Part shown: positions 1 to 7,887 of the stretch, piece by piece
Layout of the letters: each line of letters begins with the position of its first letter
Numbering within the stretch: the stretch's first letter is position 1
Assembly (NCBI GenBank): GCA_002784245.1
Contig: PFKL01000023.1
Location: 1 to 11,285, forward strand
Source: Comamonadaceae bacterium CG_4_10_14_3_um_filter_60_75
Lineage (GTDB): Bacteria; Pseudomonadota; Gammaproteobacteria; Burkholderiales; Burkholderiaceae_C
Reading direction: 5' to 3'
DNA length: 11,285 nucleotides
The notes under the pieces: model-generated
What the model was told of the DNA's origin: nothing
The model's database searches: none
Seen by the model: only the letters and a program-made list of their open reading frames with translations
Program-made: the position numbers and the translations under genes

Positions 1-1319
1 TTCATCGCGTCGACATCCTGGTAAATCAGCGCGTCGCAACCAATGATCTGGCGAATTTCTTCCACGGTGCGGTTGTGCGCCACCAGCTCTTGCGGCGTCG
101 GCATGTCAATGCCATACACGTTGGGGAAACGCACCGGCGGCGCGGCGCTGGCCATGTACACCTTGCGCGCGCCCGCGTCGCGGGCCATTTGCACGATCTC
201 GCGGCTGGTGGTGCCGCGCACGATGGAATCGTCCACCAGCAGCACGTTGCGGCCCTTGAACTCGCTGGCAATGACGTTGAGCTTTTGCCGCACCGATTTC
301 TTGCGCACCGATTGCCCCGGCATGATGAAGGTGCGCCCGACATAACGGTTTTTCACGAACCCTTCACGGTAAGGCAAGCCCAGAAGCTGCGCCAACTGCG
401 CCGCGCTGGGTCGGCTCGACTCAGGAATCGGGATGACAACGTCAATCTTGTCGGGTGGCACGGTGGAAATGACCCGTTTGGCCAGCGTCTCACCCAGATT
501 CAGGCGCGCCTGGTAGACCGAAATACCGTCGAGCACCGAATCGGGCCGGGCCAGGTAAACAAATTCGAAGATGCACGGATTGAGCACCGGCGCCTGGGCG
601 CATTGCTCGGCATGAACCGCCCCGTCAAGATCAACAAAGATGGCCTCACCCGGCGCAATGTCGCGCTCAAACTTGTGCGACGTTCCTTCCAGCGCCACAG
701 ACTCGCTGGCAACCATCAGCGTGCCGTCGCTGCGGCCCATGCACAGGGGGCGAATACCATGCGGGTCGCGAAATGCCAGCACACCGTGCCCGGCGATGAG
801 CGCGATCACCGCGTACGAGCCGCGCACGCGCTGGTGTACCTTGCGCACCGCCTGGAAAACATCACTCGGCGCCAATGGCAGGCCGCGTGTGGTCATTTCA
901 ATTTCATGCGCCAGCACATTGAGCAGCACTTCAGAGTCGCTCTCGGTGTTGATATGCCGGTGATTGGCGTTGAACAGTTCAACCTTGAGCGCATGCGCGT
1001 TGGTCAGGTTACCGTTGTGCACCAGCACAATGCCAAACGGCGCGTTGACGTAAAACGGTTGCGCTTCTTCCTCGCTGAACGCGTTGCCTGCGGTGGGATA
1101 GCGCACCTGGCCCAAACCACAATTGCCTGGCAGTGAACGCATGTTGCGGGTGCGAAACACGTCCCGCACCATGCCCTTGGCCTTGTGCATGAAGAACTTG
1201 CGTTCTTGCTGCGTGACAATGCCCGCCGCGTCCTGGCCGCGATGCTGCAACAGCAGCAAGGCGTCATAAATCAGCTGATTCACCGGCGCGTTGCTCACCA
1301 CCCCCACAATTCCACACAT
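1..1319 (-). CDS. purF: Amidophosphoribosyltransferase PurF (C-terminus cut by window edge)
   Basis: Catalyses the first committed step of de novo purine synthesis, making 5-phosphoribosylamine from PRPP and glutamine in the cytoplasm. Reading from the ATG at 1319, the protein opens MCGIVGVVSN. Cys2 is the N-terminal nucleophile exposed after Met removal, and the class II glutaminase motif HRGQDAAGIVT follows near residue 29. The phosphoribosyltransferase domain carries the PRPP loop LLVDDSIVRGTTS, with the paired aspartates at residues 363–364, close to the E. coli numbering. 439 codons are visible and open to the edge; the family usually has about 500, so roughly 60 residues are missing. 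An AGGA at 1325–1328, five bases before the ATG, is a reasonable ribosome-binding site. It is the last visible gene of the folC–SPOR–cvpA–purF cluster, 26 bases after cvpA. Identification is secure. Confidence 0.97.
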   Translation of the reverse strand, partial: MCGIVGVVSNAPVNQLIYDALLLLQHRGQDAAGIVTQQERKFFMHKAKGMVRDVFRTRNMRSLPGNCGLGQVRYPTAGNAFSEEEAQPFYVNAPFGIVLVHNGNLTNAHALKVELFNANHRHINTESDSEVLLNVLAHEIEMTTRGLPLAPSDVFQAVRKVHQRVRGSYAVIALIAGHGVLAFRDPHGIRPLCMGRSDGTLMVASESVALEGTSHKFERDIAPGEAIFVDLDGAVHAEQCAQAPVLNPCIFEFVYLARPDSVLDGISVYQARLNLGETLAKRVISTVPPDKIDVVIPIPESSRPSAAQLAQLLGLPYREGFVKNRYVGRTFIMPGQSVRKKSVRQKLNVIASEFKGRNVLLVDDSIVRGTTSREIVQMARDAGARKVYMASAAPPVRFPNVYGIDMPTPQELVAHNRTVEEIRQIIGCDALIYQDVDAM

Positions 1320-1345
1320 AGACGTCCTAGCAATTCAGAAAAATT

Positions 1346-1834
1346 TCAAGCGGGCAAATAACGACCCATATTTTGTGGCAGCACCGGCTTCAAGCCGCTG
1401 AGCACGCCAGCAGCGACCCGAGCACCGGTGGACTCCTTCCAAGTCACGCTATTGCGCAGTGGCGTCATCGACACCACCAGCGTCGCCACCAGCATCAGCA
1501 AGACGCCGCGCGCCAGGCCAAAAGCGACGCCCAGCGCCCGGTCAATAGGGCGCAAGCCAACCGCTTCAGTCAACTTCTTGATCAGCGCCACCAACAAGCC
1601 ACCGCCCACCGCTGCAGCGATGAACACCAACACAAACCCACCGGCGTAGCGCATCAAATCACTGGCGCCGCTCATCGGCAACCAGCGCGACACCTCCAGC
1701 GCCAGCCATTGCGCCAAAAAAAACGCAGCCACCCAGTTCACCAGCGACAGCACCTCGTAAACCAACCCGCGCCACCCCCCCAGCGCCATTGACAGCAACA
1801 GCACGGTGGCAAAAATCCAGTCCAGCGTGGGCAT
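1346..1834 (-). CDS. cvpA: CvpA family inner-membrane protein
   Basis: A 162-residue, very hydrophobic protein with about four membrane segments (roughly residues 6–22, 28–48, 62–86 and 100–123). It opens MPTLDWIFATVLLLSMALGG and has a glycine-rich GWRGLVYEVLSLVNW stretch after the first segment, as is typical of CvpA. Family knowledge: E. coli CvpA is needed for colicin V production and has been linked to envelope tolerance; its biochemical activity is not settled. It sits directly upstream of purF (26 bases) and 16 bases after the SPOR gene, the position it holds in the E. coli dedD–cvpA–purF operon, so transcription from the folC side is likely. I see no strong Shine–Dalgarno before the ATG; translational coupling to the upstream gene would fit. 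Length matches the family (E. coli 162). Confidence 0.95.
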   Translation of the reverse strand: MPTLDWIFATVLLLSMALGGWRGLVYEVLSLVNWVAAFFLAQWLALEVSRWLPMSGASDLMRYAGGFVLVFIAAAVGGGLLVALIKKLTEAVGLRPIDRALGVAFGLARGVLLMLVATLVVSMTPLRNSVTWKESTGARVAAGVLSGLKPVLPQNMGRYLPA

Positions 1835-1850
1835 CGTCAGTGTGCCGTGA

Positions 1851-2567
1851 TTACAACGTCAAAAGCGCTGCCGGCAAATCAAGTTTCTTGATCCGGACAG
1901 CCGCTTTTTCGGCTTCGGCACGGGACGCATACGGCCCGACCCGCACGCGGATGCGTCTGCCGTCTTTGGTGTCAGCCACTTGGGTATAGGTTTTCAGGCC
2001 AGCGCGCTCTACCCTCAACCGGACCTCACGGGCGCGTGCATTGTCGGCAAACGCACCCACCTGCACGACAAACCTTTGGCCGGCAGCATCAGCGGGCGCA
2101 GATTTGCTTGAGGTGGCAACAGGCGCGTCTTTGCCCTCAAGCAACGCCTGCGCCCGGTTCACTTCAACTGGTTTGGCCATTGGCGCCGCGGCGACTGGAG
2201 CGAGCGCCGCGCCCTTGACGGTAGCCGGTGTCTCAGCCGGAGCCAACGGCGCTGGCGCCGGAATTGCCGCCACTCCAACCGACTCTGGCACCGGCGCTTT
2301 GGCAGACACCACAGCGGCTGGTGGTGCAGGCGGAATTACCAGCGGCAAGACCTTATTTTTGTCGGGAATCTCGATCGGCGTGTCGACCGCAATTGGCCGC
2401 GGCTGCTTGTCAAACAACAGGGGCAACGCGATGACCCCGACAAGGATCAGCACGGTCGCGCCCACCAGTCGGTATTTGGCGCGTTGGCGAATGGTCTCAA
2501 CGCTCTGCACCGGCGCCTCGGGCGCGGGGGCAACACCGCTGGACTTGCGAAACTTGAAAAATGCCAT
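1851..2567 (-). CDS. dedD: SPOR-domain envelope protein (DedD-like)
   Basis: A 238-residue bitopic membrane protein: a short cytoplasmic N-terminus (MAFFKFRKSS…), one membrane helix at about residues 33–52, a long Ala/Pro-rich linker (about 60–158) and a C-terminal SPOR domain (about 162–238) beginning AGQRFVVQVGAFADN. SPOR domains bind denuded glycan strands of septal peptidoglycan, and DedD has that role in E. coli division. The dedD name rests on domain plan and position between folC and cvpA, not close sequence identity. An in-frame ATG at 2726 would add 53 residues, but that extension is Arg/Cys/Trp-rich and lies wholly over the 3' end of folC, so I chose 2567, 13 bases after the folC stop. 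The low-complexity linker is normal for the family. Confidence 0.9.
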   Translation of the reverse strand: MAFFKFRKSSGVAPAPEAPVQSVETIRQRAKYRLVGATVLILVGVIALPLLFDKQPRPIAVDTPIEIPDKNKVLPLVIPPAPPAAVVSAKAPVPESVGVAAIPAPAPLAPAETPATVKGAALAPVAAAPMAKPVEVNRAQALLEGKDAPVATSSKSAPADAAGQRFVVQVGAFADNARAREVRLRVERAGLKTYTQVADTKDGRRIRVRVGPYASRAEAEKAAVRIKKLDLPAALLTL

Positions 2568-2580
2568 TCTGCTCAGAGGC

Positions 2581-3885
2581 TCAGGATTGGGAAAGATGCT
2601 TGGCCGCCAGACGGGGCACGCCGCCCTGCAAAACACCGCCAACGGTGTAGAACGAGCCGAACACCACAATTCTATCAGCGGGGTCTGCCGCGGCCAGCGC
2701 CGCCTGCAGCGCAGCTTCGGGGTCAAGACAGAGCTGCGCGCTCACGTCCTTGCGGCTGTCCAGCGCCTGCCACTGCTGCTGCAACTGGGCCGCAGAACTC
2801 GCCCGCGGCGTCGGCAAATCGGTGAAATACCACTTGTCGACAAGCGGGTTGATGCGGCCGAGCATAGCCACGACGTCCTTATCGGCCATGGCACCAAACA
2901 CCGCGTGCGTGGTTGGGAAAAAACCCATCGCGTCCAGATTGGCGGTGAGCGCCGCCACTGCATGCGGGTTGTGCGCCACATCGAGCACCAGGGTCGGCTG
3001 CCCGGGCACAATCTGAAAGCGCCCGGGAAGGTCAACCACCAACAAGCCAACCCGTACCGCCTGCGCGGTGATTGGCAAGCGTTCACGCAATGCTGTCAAC
3101 GCCGCCAGCACACCGCCAGCGTTGACCAACTGGTTGGCCCCGCGCAGCGACGGATACGCCAGCCCGCTGTAACGCCGCCCGCGTCCGGCCCAGCCCCACT
3201 GCTGCTTGTCGCCAGACACATTGAAGTCAACGCCGACCCGCCACAAATCAGCTTCCACTTCGAGCGCCCGATCGAGCACGCTCTGCGGCGGCAGCGGATC
3301 GCTCACCACCACTGGCTTGCCGGTGCGCATGATGCCGGCCTTTTCGAACCCAATGGCCTCCCGGTCCGGCCCCAGCAGCGCCGTGTGATCCAGATCAACG
3401 CTGGTGATGATGGCGCAATCGGGTTCGACGATGTTGACCGCATCCAGCCGCCCACCCAGACCCACTTCGAGCACCACCACGTCAAGCTTGTGCTGGTGCA
3501 TCACATCCAGAATGGCGAGCGTGGTGAACTCAAAATACGTCAACGAAATCGTATCGTCATTTTGGCACCTGGCCCTTTCAACACGTGCGAAAGCTGCTTC
3601 TAATTCAGTAGTGCTAACAGGATTACCCGACAACCGCAGGCGTTCTTCAAAATGCACCAGATGCGGCGAGGTGTAGACCCCGGTCTGGTAGCCAGCCTGC
3701 AGCAAAATGGCCTCCAGCATGGCGCAGGTGGAGCCCTTGCCGTTGGTACCCGAAACCGTGATCACGGGGCAGCTGAAGCTGATCTGCATGCGCCGGGCGA
3801 CAGTTTGCACCCGCTCAAGCGTCATGTCGATGGCCACAGGGTGGAGATGCTCGCAATAGGCGAGCCAGTCGGCGAGTTTTTTCAT
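2581..3885 (-). CDS. folC: Bifunctional dihydrofolate synthase / folylpolyglutamate synthase FolC
   Basis: Adds glutamate to dihydropteroate, and further glutamates to tetrahydrofolates, using ATP in the cytoplasm. The 434-residue protein from ATG 3885 has the Mur-ligase-like P-loop TVSGTNGKGST (GTNGKGS at residues 46–52), the folate-loop region SPHLVHFEERLRLSG, VLEVGLGGRLDAVN, the metal/ATP segment SVDLDHTALLG, FEKAGIM with the lysine that is carbamylated in this family, and LDVAHNPHA before the C-terminal domain. Length fits the family (E. coli 422). A start at 3963 would add 26 unconvincing Pro-rich residues; MKKLADWLAYCEHLHP is the usual N-terminus, though its Shine–Dalgarno is poor. It heads the minus-strand cluster. 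In many proteobacteria accD lies just upstream; here there is a 289-base spacer and a divergent gene instead. Residues 87–115 use unusually AT-rich codons (see findings). Confidence 0.96.
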   Translation of the reverse strand: MKKLADWLAYCEHLHPVAIDMTLERVQTVARRMQISFSCPVITVSGTNGKGSTCAMLEAILLQAGYQTGVYTSPHLVHFEERLRLSGNPVSTTELEAAFARVERARCQNDDTISLTYFEFTTLAILDVMHQHKLDVVVLEVGLGGRLDAVNIVEPDCAIITSVDLDHTALLGPDREAIGFEKAGIMRTGKPVVVSDPLPPQSVLDRALEVEADLWRVGVDFNVSGDKQQWGWAGRGRRYSGLAYPSLRGANQLVNAGGVLAALTALRERLPITAQAVRVGLLVVDLPGRFQIVPGQPTLVLDVAHNPHAVAALTANLDAMGFFPTTHAVFGAMADKDVVAMLGRINPLVDKWYFTDLPTPRASSAAQLQQQWQALDSRKDVSAQLCLDPEAALQAALAAADPADRIVVFGSFYTVGGVLQGGVPRLAAKHLSQS

Positions 3886-3968
3886 GATGGGCACAATTGT
3901 CGCCGAGTCAGGCGGTAAAGCGGTCGGGGGTGGCCGGCAAATACGCCAGTATGCCGGGTTCATTCTAA

Positions 3969-3991
3969 GTGATGAGGCGCAAACGCATCAC
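3969..3991. repeat. Short inverted repeat upstream of folC
   Basis: GTGATG at 3969–3974 is the exact reverse complement of CATCAC at 3986–3991, with a possible inner CG/CG pairing around a CAAA loop. It lies 84 bases before the folC start and just upstream (minus sense) of the −10-like TAGAAT. It could be an operator or an RNA hairpin. I recognise no known regulator's site in it. Confidence 0.45.
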
Positions 3992-4011
3992 CTCAAACCC
4001 GATGCGGCGAC

Positions 4012-4059
4012 TGGGTCACACGCTTGCGGTTTTGGACGCAAAGCGCATCGCCCGACTGA
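4012..4059. repeat. Imperfect hairpin, diverged copy of the 8.1-kb palindromic repeat
   Basis: The right half (4037–4059, core AAAGCGCATCGCCCGACT) is identical over 23 bases to the reverse complement of 8065–8087. The left half (4013–4028) is degraded but still pairs: GGGT with 4050–4053, CGCTT with 4041–4045 and GCG with 4037–4039, around an eight-base loop (4029–4036). This makes a stem of about 14 pairs with mismatches and one bulge. The combination of one well-kept arm and one decayed arm suggests an old copy of the same element. No T-run follows on either strand, so a standard Rho-independent terminator is unlikely. Confidence 0.7.
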
Positions 4060-4174
4060 GCCATCAAGCACCGCCAGGGACGCACCATGCAACACTGCTC
4101 TCATTTGAATTTCCAGGGGCGGGTACAGTTCTGTTTTGGCAAGGGCCATCTTCAACTTCTGAAACTTGACAACC

Positions 4175-4537
4175 ATGATCACACTGTACGGTATCCCCAA
4201 TTGCGACACGGTCAAAAAAGCCCGTGCCTGGCTGACAGACCAGGGCGTCGACTTCACCTTTCATGATTTCAAAAAGCAAGGCGTTCCCGCTGACCTGCTG
4301 CCCACATGGCTTGCTGCTGTTGGCTGGCAGACGCTGGTCAACCGCAAGGGCACGACCTGGCGTTGGCTTGACGACGCCGCCCACGATGCCGTGGTCGACG
4401 ATGCGACCGCCACCGCGCTGATGCTGGCCCAGCCGAGCGTGATCAAGCGACCGGTGGTGGATTGGGGCGCGGGAGAGGTCACGGTTGGGTTTGATCCCGC
4501 CACTTTTGCCGCGCAGCGGTCGCAAAGCCAAATTTGA
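4175..4537 (+). CDS. yffB: ArsC/Spx-family thioredoxin-fold protein (YffB-like)
   Basis: A 120-residue single-domain protein of the arsenate reductase (ArsC)/Spx superfamily. It begins MITLYGIPNCDTVKKARAWL, with the lone conserved cysteine at residue 10 in an NCDT context rather than the CxxC of Gram-positive Spx. It keeps RKGTTWRWL near residue 57 and the IKRP motif (Lys91-Arg92-Pro93). This pattern matches E. coli YffB, whose substrate is not firmly known; pipelines often label it ArsC-family reductase or Spx/MgsR regulator. There is no arsenic-resistance gene nearby, so arsenate reduction should not be assumed. An in-frame TTG at 4166 would add three residues; the ATG at 4175 gives the family-typical start, without an obvious Shine–Dalgarno. 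It is divergent from folC and 161 bases before the c-di-GMP gene. Confidence 0.9.
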   Translation: MITLYGIPNCDTVKKARAWLTDQGVDFTFHDFKKQGVPADLLPTWLAAVGWQTLVNRKGTTWRWLDDAAHDAVVDDATATALMLAQPSVIKRPVVDWGAGEVTVGFDPATFAAQRSQSQI

Positions 4538-4698
4538 TCTGCGTCAGTACTTGTCCAAATAAAGGCCTGTGCAACCCATAAATTTGCAGCCAAAACCGGT
4601 TGGGCCACAGTTACCATCAGGTCGCGGGGAATCCGGCACACAAGAGTCGCCCAGCGACCAACGGCCTTCGGAAATGACCGCCCATACAGACCCTAGCT
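4538..4698. other. Intergenic region before the GGDEF-EAL gene
   Basis: These 161 bases contain no clear terminator after the ArsC-like gene and no convincing promoter. An eight-base palindrome AACCGGTT lies at 4594–4601 inside a looser CCAA…TTGG symmetry (4590–4605). An ATG at 4674 opens a different frame and is not the start of the downstream gene. Confidence 0.4.
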
Positions 4699-7600
4699 AT
4701 GCAAGCCACGATTCCGCCCTGGCGTTCGCTCAAGACGCGCGCTGCCCTGTACACGTTGGCTATTTTTGTGCTCGGTCTTTGGGCGTTGGCGTTTTACGTC
4801 AGCCGAATGCTGCAGGCCGACATGGTGAAATTGCTAGGCGAGCAGCAGTTCTCAGCAGTCAGCACGGCCGCGCGGGACATCGACGACCATCTAAGCAGTC
4901 GTCTGCAAGCCCTGAAAACAGTGGCCGCCGAAATGGACGCCTCCCTAATGGTTGACCCTCAAGCCCTGCAACGGCGCCTGGAGCAGCTTCCGCTACTGCA
5001 ACTGCTATTCAACAGCGGTGCGTTCGTTGTCAACCGTGACGGTGTGGCCATCGCCAACGTTCCGATATCAGCGCAACGCCTCAATACCTCGTACATCGAT
5101 CGGGGCTTCGTCGTCATCGCCTTGAGTGGCACGGCAAATATTGGCCCACCGGTCATAGGCAAAAGGTTGAAAGTACCGGTTTTTGCCATGGCCGCCCCAG
5201 TACGCGACGCGCAGGGCACGGTCATTGGCGCGCTGATCGGCGCAACGAACCTCAGCATGCCTAATTTTCTTGACACTCTCACGTTGAGCCAATATGGCGA
5301 AGAAGACGGCTACTTGCTGGTGTCGCCGCAAACCAGGCAAATCATCGCAGCTACCGACAAGAAACGCGTCATGGAAATGTTGCCGGCTGCAGGGATCAAT
5401 GCCTATGTGGACCGAAATATGGCCGGCTACGAGGGCCACGACGTTTTGAACAATGCCTTGGGAGTAGAACAGCTGGCATCGGTCAAGCGTATTCCGGTGG
5501 CCAACTGGTACTTGCTGCTGGGCTTGTCCAACGCCCGGGCCTTCGCGCCGATCCACGATATGCAGCAACGCATGTTTGTGGCGGCATTGCTGCTGACCCT
5601 GCTGGCCGCAGCGCTAACTTGGTGGGTATTGGCGCGGCAACTGACTGCGCTGGCAACTACGGCGCAGGCGATGGTCAAACTGACCCATCCGACACAGACA
5701 CCGCAAGCCCTTCCCGTCACACGCAACGATGAAATTGGCCAACTGGTCAGCAGTTTCAACATCCTGATCGCGCGTTGGAACAAGCGCGAGGCGGCTCTGC
5801 TCGATATCGAATGGAAGTTCAGCGCCCTGTTCGAGTACGGCCCGATTGCCGTCGCGTACCACCAAATGCTCTACGACGAGGCAGGCCAGCCGTATGACTA
5901 TCTGTTCATCGACGCCAATGCAGCCTACAAGGCACTCACCGGCGTCGATCCGCGCGGCAAAACCGCGCGTGCCGCTTTCCCTGGCATCGAGAACGACCCA
6001 TTTGACTGGATCGGCACCTATGGCCGCGTGGTGCGCACTGACCAACAAGTGCGTTTCGAACAACACCTGCAGTTCAACAATTGTTGGTACGACTGCGTTG
6101 CTTACCGCTACCAGCCCGATCATTTTGTCGTTGCGTTTTTGAACATCACTGCGCGCAAGCAGGCTGAAATTGCGCTGGCGCAGAGCAAAGCCCTGTTCGA
6201 AGGCATTTTCAACAGCATCCCGGACGCCATCGTCTACGCCAGTCCGCAGCGTGAGGTGCTGGCAATCAACCCGGCGTTCATCACCATTTTTGGCTACGAC
6301 ATGAACGATCTGGCGGGCCAGCAATCAGGTTTCTTTTACGAAAGCAAGGAAGAATTCGAGCGCCAGGGAAAACTGCGTTACAACCTGAGCGTACAAGCCA
6401 AGGCCTTGCCTTATGAAGTCAACTATCGGCGCAAAAATGGCCAGGTTTTCCCGGGTGAAACCTTGGGGACATTGATCAAAACAGACGATGGAACCATTCT
6501 GGGATTCATCGGCGTCATCCGCGACATTACCGACCGCAAGGCGCAGCAGCACGCGCTGGAGCACATGGCCCATTTTGACGCCTTGACCAATCTGCCCAAC
6601 CGGGTGCTGCTGGCCGACCGGCTGCAGCAAAGCCTCCTTCAGGTCCAGCGCCGCGGCCGATCGCTGGTCGTCGTCTACATCGATCTTGACAGCTTCAAGA
6701 ACATCAACGACCAGCACAGTCACGAAATTGGCGACCAACTGCTGATTTCCGTTGCCAGCCGCATGAAGCAATCCCTGCGTGAGGGCGATACGCTGGCGCG
6801 CCTGGGCGGTGACGAGTTTGTCGCGGTGCTGACCGACCTGGACGACACAGCGGCCGCCCTGCCCCTGATCAACCGCTTGCAGAGCGCCGCTGCGCAAACG
6901 GTTGAGGTCGATCAACTGCGGCTGCAGGTGTCAGCCAGCCTGGGTGTGACTTTCTATCCGCAAGACCAGGACATCGACGCCGACCAGCTCTTGCGCCAGG
7001 CCGATCTGGCGATGTACCAGGCCAAACTGGCGGGCAAGAACCGCTTCCATATCTTTGACGCGACGCAAGACAGCCGTCTGCGCGTGCACAACGAAACCCT
7101 TGAGCGCATCCATCTGGCGCTCGAACGCCGTGAATTTGTGCTCCATTACCAACCCAAGGTCAATATGCGCACTGGCAAGGTGGTCGGCGCAGAGGCTTTG
7201 ATCCGCTGGCAACACCCGCAGCGCGGGCTGTTGGCGCCGGCCGATTTTTTGCCAGTGGTCGAGGACGACCCGCTGGCGGTCGACGTGGGCGAGTGGGTGA
7301 TCGAGGAGGCGCTAACGCAGATGGAAGTCTGGCACGCACAGGGACTGGACCTGCCGGTCAGCGTCAACGTGGGTGCGCTGCAGTTGCAGCAGGCGCATTT
7401 TGTCGAACGACTGCATGCCATTTTGACGGTGCACCCGTTGGTACATCCCGGTTGCCTGGCGCTTGAAATTCTGGAAACCAGCGCCTTGCGCGACATCACC
7501 CTGGTGTCGGAGGTGATTGAGGCCTGCGAGCGCATCGGCGTGTTGTTTGCGCTCGACGACTTTGGCACCGGCTACTCGTCGCTGACCTACCTGAAGCGCC

Positions 7601-7887
7601 TGCGCGTCAAACAGCTCAAAATTGACCAGAGCTTTGTGCGTGACATGCTCGATGACCCGGACGATCTGGCCATTTTGCAAGGCGTGATTGGTCTGGCGGC
7701 GGCATTCAGGCATGAAGTCATTGCTGAGGGCGTCGAAACCGTAGCGCATGGCACAGCGCTGTTGCAACTCGGCTGCGAGTTGGCGCAAGGCTACGGCATC
7801 GCCCGGCCGATGCCGGCCAAAGAAATGCCCACCTGGGTGGCGGCGTGGCGGCCCGATGCGGCTTGGCGCCAGACGTCAACGGCTTGA
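4699..7887 (+). CDS. Membrane dCache-HAMP-PAS-PAS-GGDEF-EAL cyclic-di-GMP enzyme
   Basis: A 1062-residue sensor that could both make and degrade cyclic di-GMP. Order: membrane helix about 14–34; periplasmic dCache-like ligand domain about 35–290; second helix about 293–314; HAMP about 312–365; PAS about 373–490; PAS about 499–615, ending IRDITDRKAQQ; GGDEF about 622–788; EAL about 800–1050. The GGDEF signature is intact at 703–707, and an RxxD inhibitory site (REGD, 694–697) sits exactly five residues ahead, so product inhibition is plausible. In the EAL domain I see EAL at 832–834, the asparagine of SVNVGALQ, LEILET, DDFGTGYSSL, LKIDQSFV, IAEGVET and QGYGIARP: every metal-binding and catalytic position I can check is present. 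So activity of both domains is possible, but their balance cannot be read from sequence. An in-frame TGA at 4675 rules out an upstream start; no clear Shine–Dalgarno precedes the ATG. No partner gene is adjacent. Confidence 0.95.
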   Translation: MQATIPPWRSLKTRAALYTLAIFVLGLWALAFYVSRMLQADMVKLLGEQQFSAVSTAARDIDDHLSSRLQALKTVAAEMDASLMVDPQALQRRLEQLPLLQLLFNSGAFVVNRDGVAIANVPISAQRLNTSYIDRGFVVIALSGTANIGPPVIGKRLKVPVFAMAAPVRDAQGTVIGALIGATNLSMPNFLDTLTLSQYGEEDGYLLVSPQTRQIIAATDKKRVMEMLPAAGINAYVDRNMAGYEGHDVLNNALGVEQLASVKRIPVANWYLLLGLSNARAFAPIHDMQQRMFVAALLLTLLAAALTWWVLARQLTALATTAQAMVKLTHPTQTPQALPVTRNDEIGQLVSSFNILIARWNKREAALLDIEWKFSALFEYGPIAVAYHQMLYDEAGQPYDYLFIDANAAYKALTGVDPRGKTARAAFPGIENDPFDWIGTYGRVVRTDQQVRFEQHLQFNNCWYDCVAYRYQPDHFVVAFLNITARKQAEIALAQSKALFEGIFNSIPDAIVYASPQREVLAINPAFITIFGYDMNDLAGQQSGFFYESKEEFERQGKLRYNLSVQAKALPYEVNYRRKNGQVFPGETLGTLIKTDDGTILGFIGVIRDITDRKAQQHALEHMAHFDALTNLPNRVLLADRLQQSLLQVQRRGRSLVVVYIDLDSFKNINDQHSHEIGDQLLISVASRMKQSLREGDTLARLGGDEFVAVLTDLDDTAAALPLINRLQSAAAQTVEVDQLRLQVSASLGVTFYPQDQDIDADQLLRQADLAMYQAKLAGKNRFHIFDATQDSRLRVHNETLERIHLALERREFVLHYQPKVNMRTGKVVGAEALIRWQHPQRGLLAPADFLPVVEDDPLAVDVGEWVIEEALTQMEVWHAQGLDLPVSVNVGALQLQQAHFVERLHAILTVHPLVHPGCLALEILETSALRDITLVSEVIEACERIGVLFALDDFGTGYSSLTYLKRLRVKQLKIDQSFVRDMLDDPDDLAILQGVIGLAAAFRHEVIAEGVETVAHGTALLQLGCELAQGYGIARPMPAKEMPTWVAAWRPDAAWRQTSTA

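Larger units (their letters stand above)
3886..4174. other. Divergent intergenic region folC / ArsC-like gene
   Basis: A 289-base spacer between divergent genes, with no convincing coding region. It holds two inverted repeats: a small GTGATG…CATCAC stem at 3969–3991 and a longer imperfect hairpin at 4012–4054 that shares 23 bases with the palindrome near 8.1 kb. On the minus strand TAGAAT (bases 3962–3967) resembles a −10 box for folC, but no good −35 lies 16–18 bases upstream. On the plus strand TTGGCA at about 4136–4141 resembles a −35 without a good −10. Promoters for both genes must lie in or near here; I cannot place them. Confidence 0.6.

Noticed and set aside
75..1136. 353-codon open frame on the plus strand opposite purF
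   Set aside because: It is antisense to a securely identified purF, is rich in His, Arg and Gln as expected from the complement of high-GC codons, has no recognisable domain, and lacks a ribosome-binding site.
2567..2726. 53-residue N-terminal extension of the SPOR protein
   Set aside because: It overlaps folC out of frame and has an Arg/Trp/Cys-rich composition unlike a membrane-protein leader; the downstream ATG gives the typical short cytoplasmic tail and membrane helix.
2041..3603. 520-codon open frame on the plus strand opposite the SPOR gene and folC
   Set aside because: Its Ala/Gly/Thr-rich start mirrors the Ala/Pro linker of the SPOR protein, and the rest mirrors folC. Long antisense frames are common in GC-rich genes.
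3969..4169. 66-codon plus-strand frame (GTG start, basic N-terminus) in the folC upstream region
   Set aside because: It is built from the inverted repeat and the decayed palindrome and runs into the ArsC-like gene start in another frame; there is no ribosome-binding site or recognisable fold.
4175..4537. Arsenic-resistance arsenate reductase
   Set aside because: The protein belongs to the ArsC superfamily but resembles YffB, and no arsR, arsB or acr3 gene is nearby; resistance function is unsupported.
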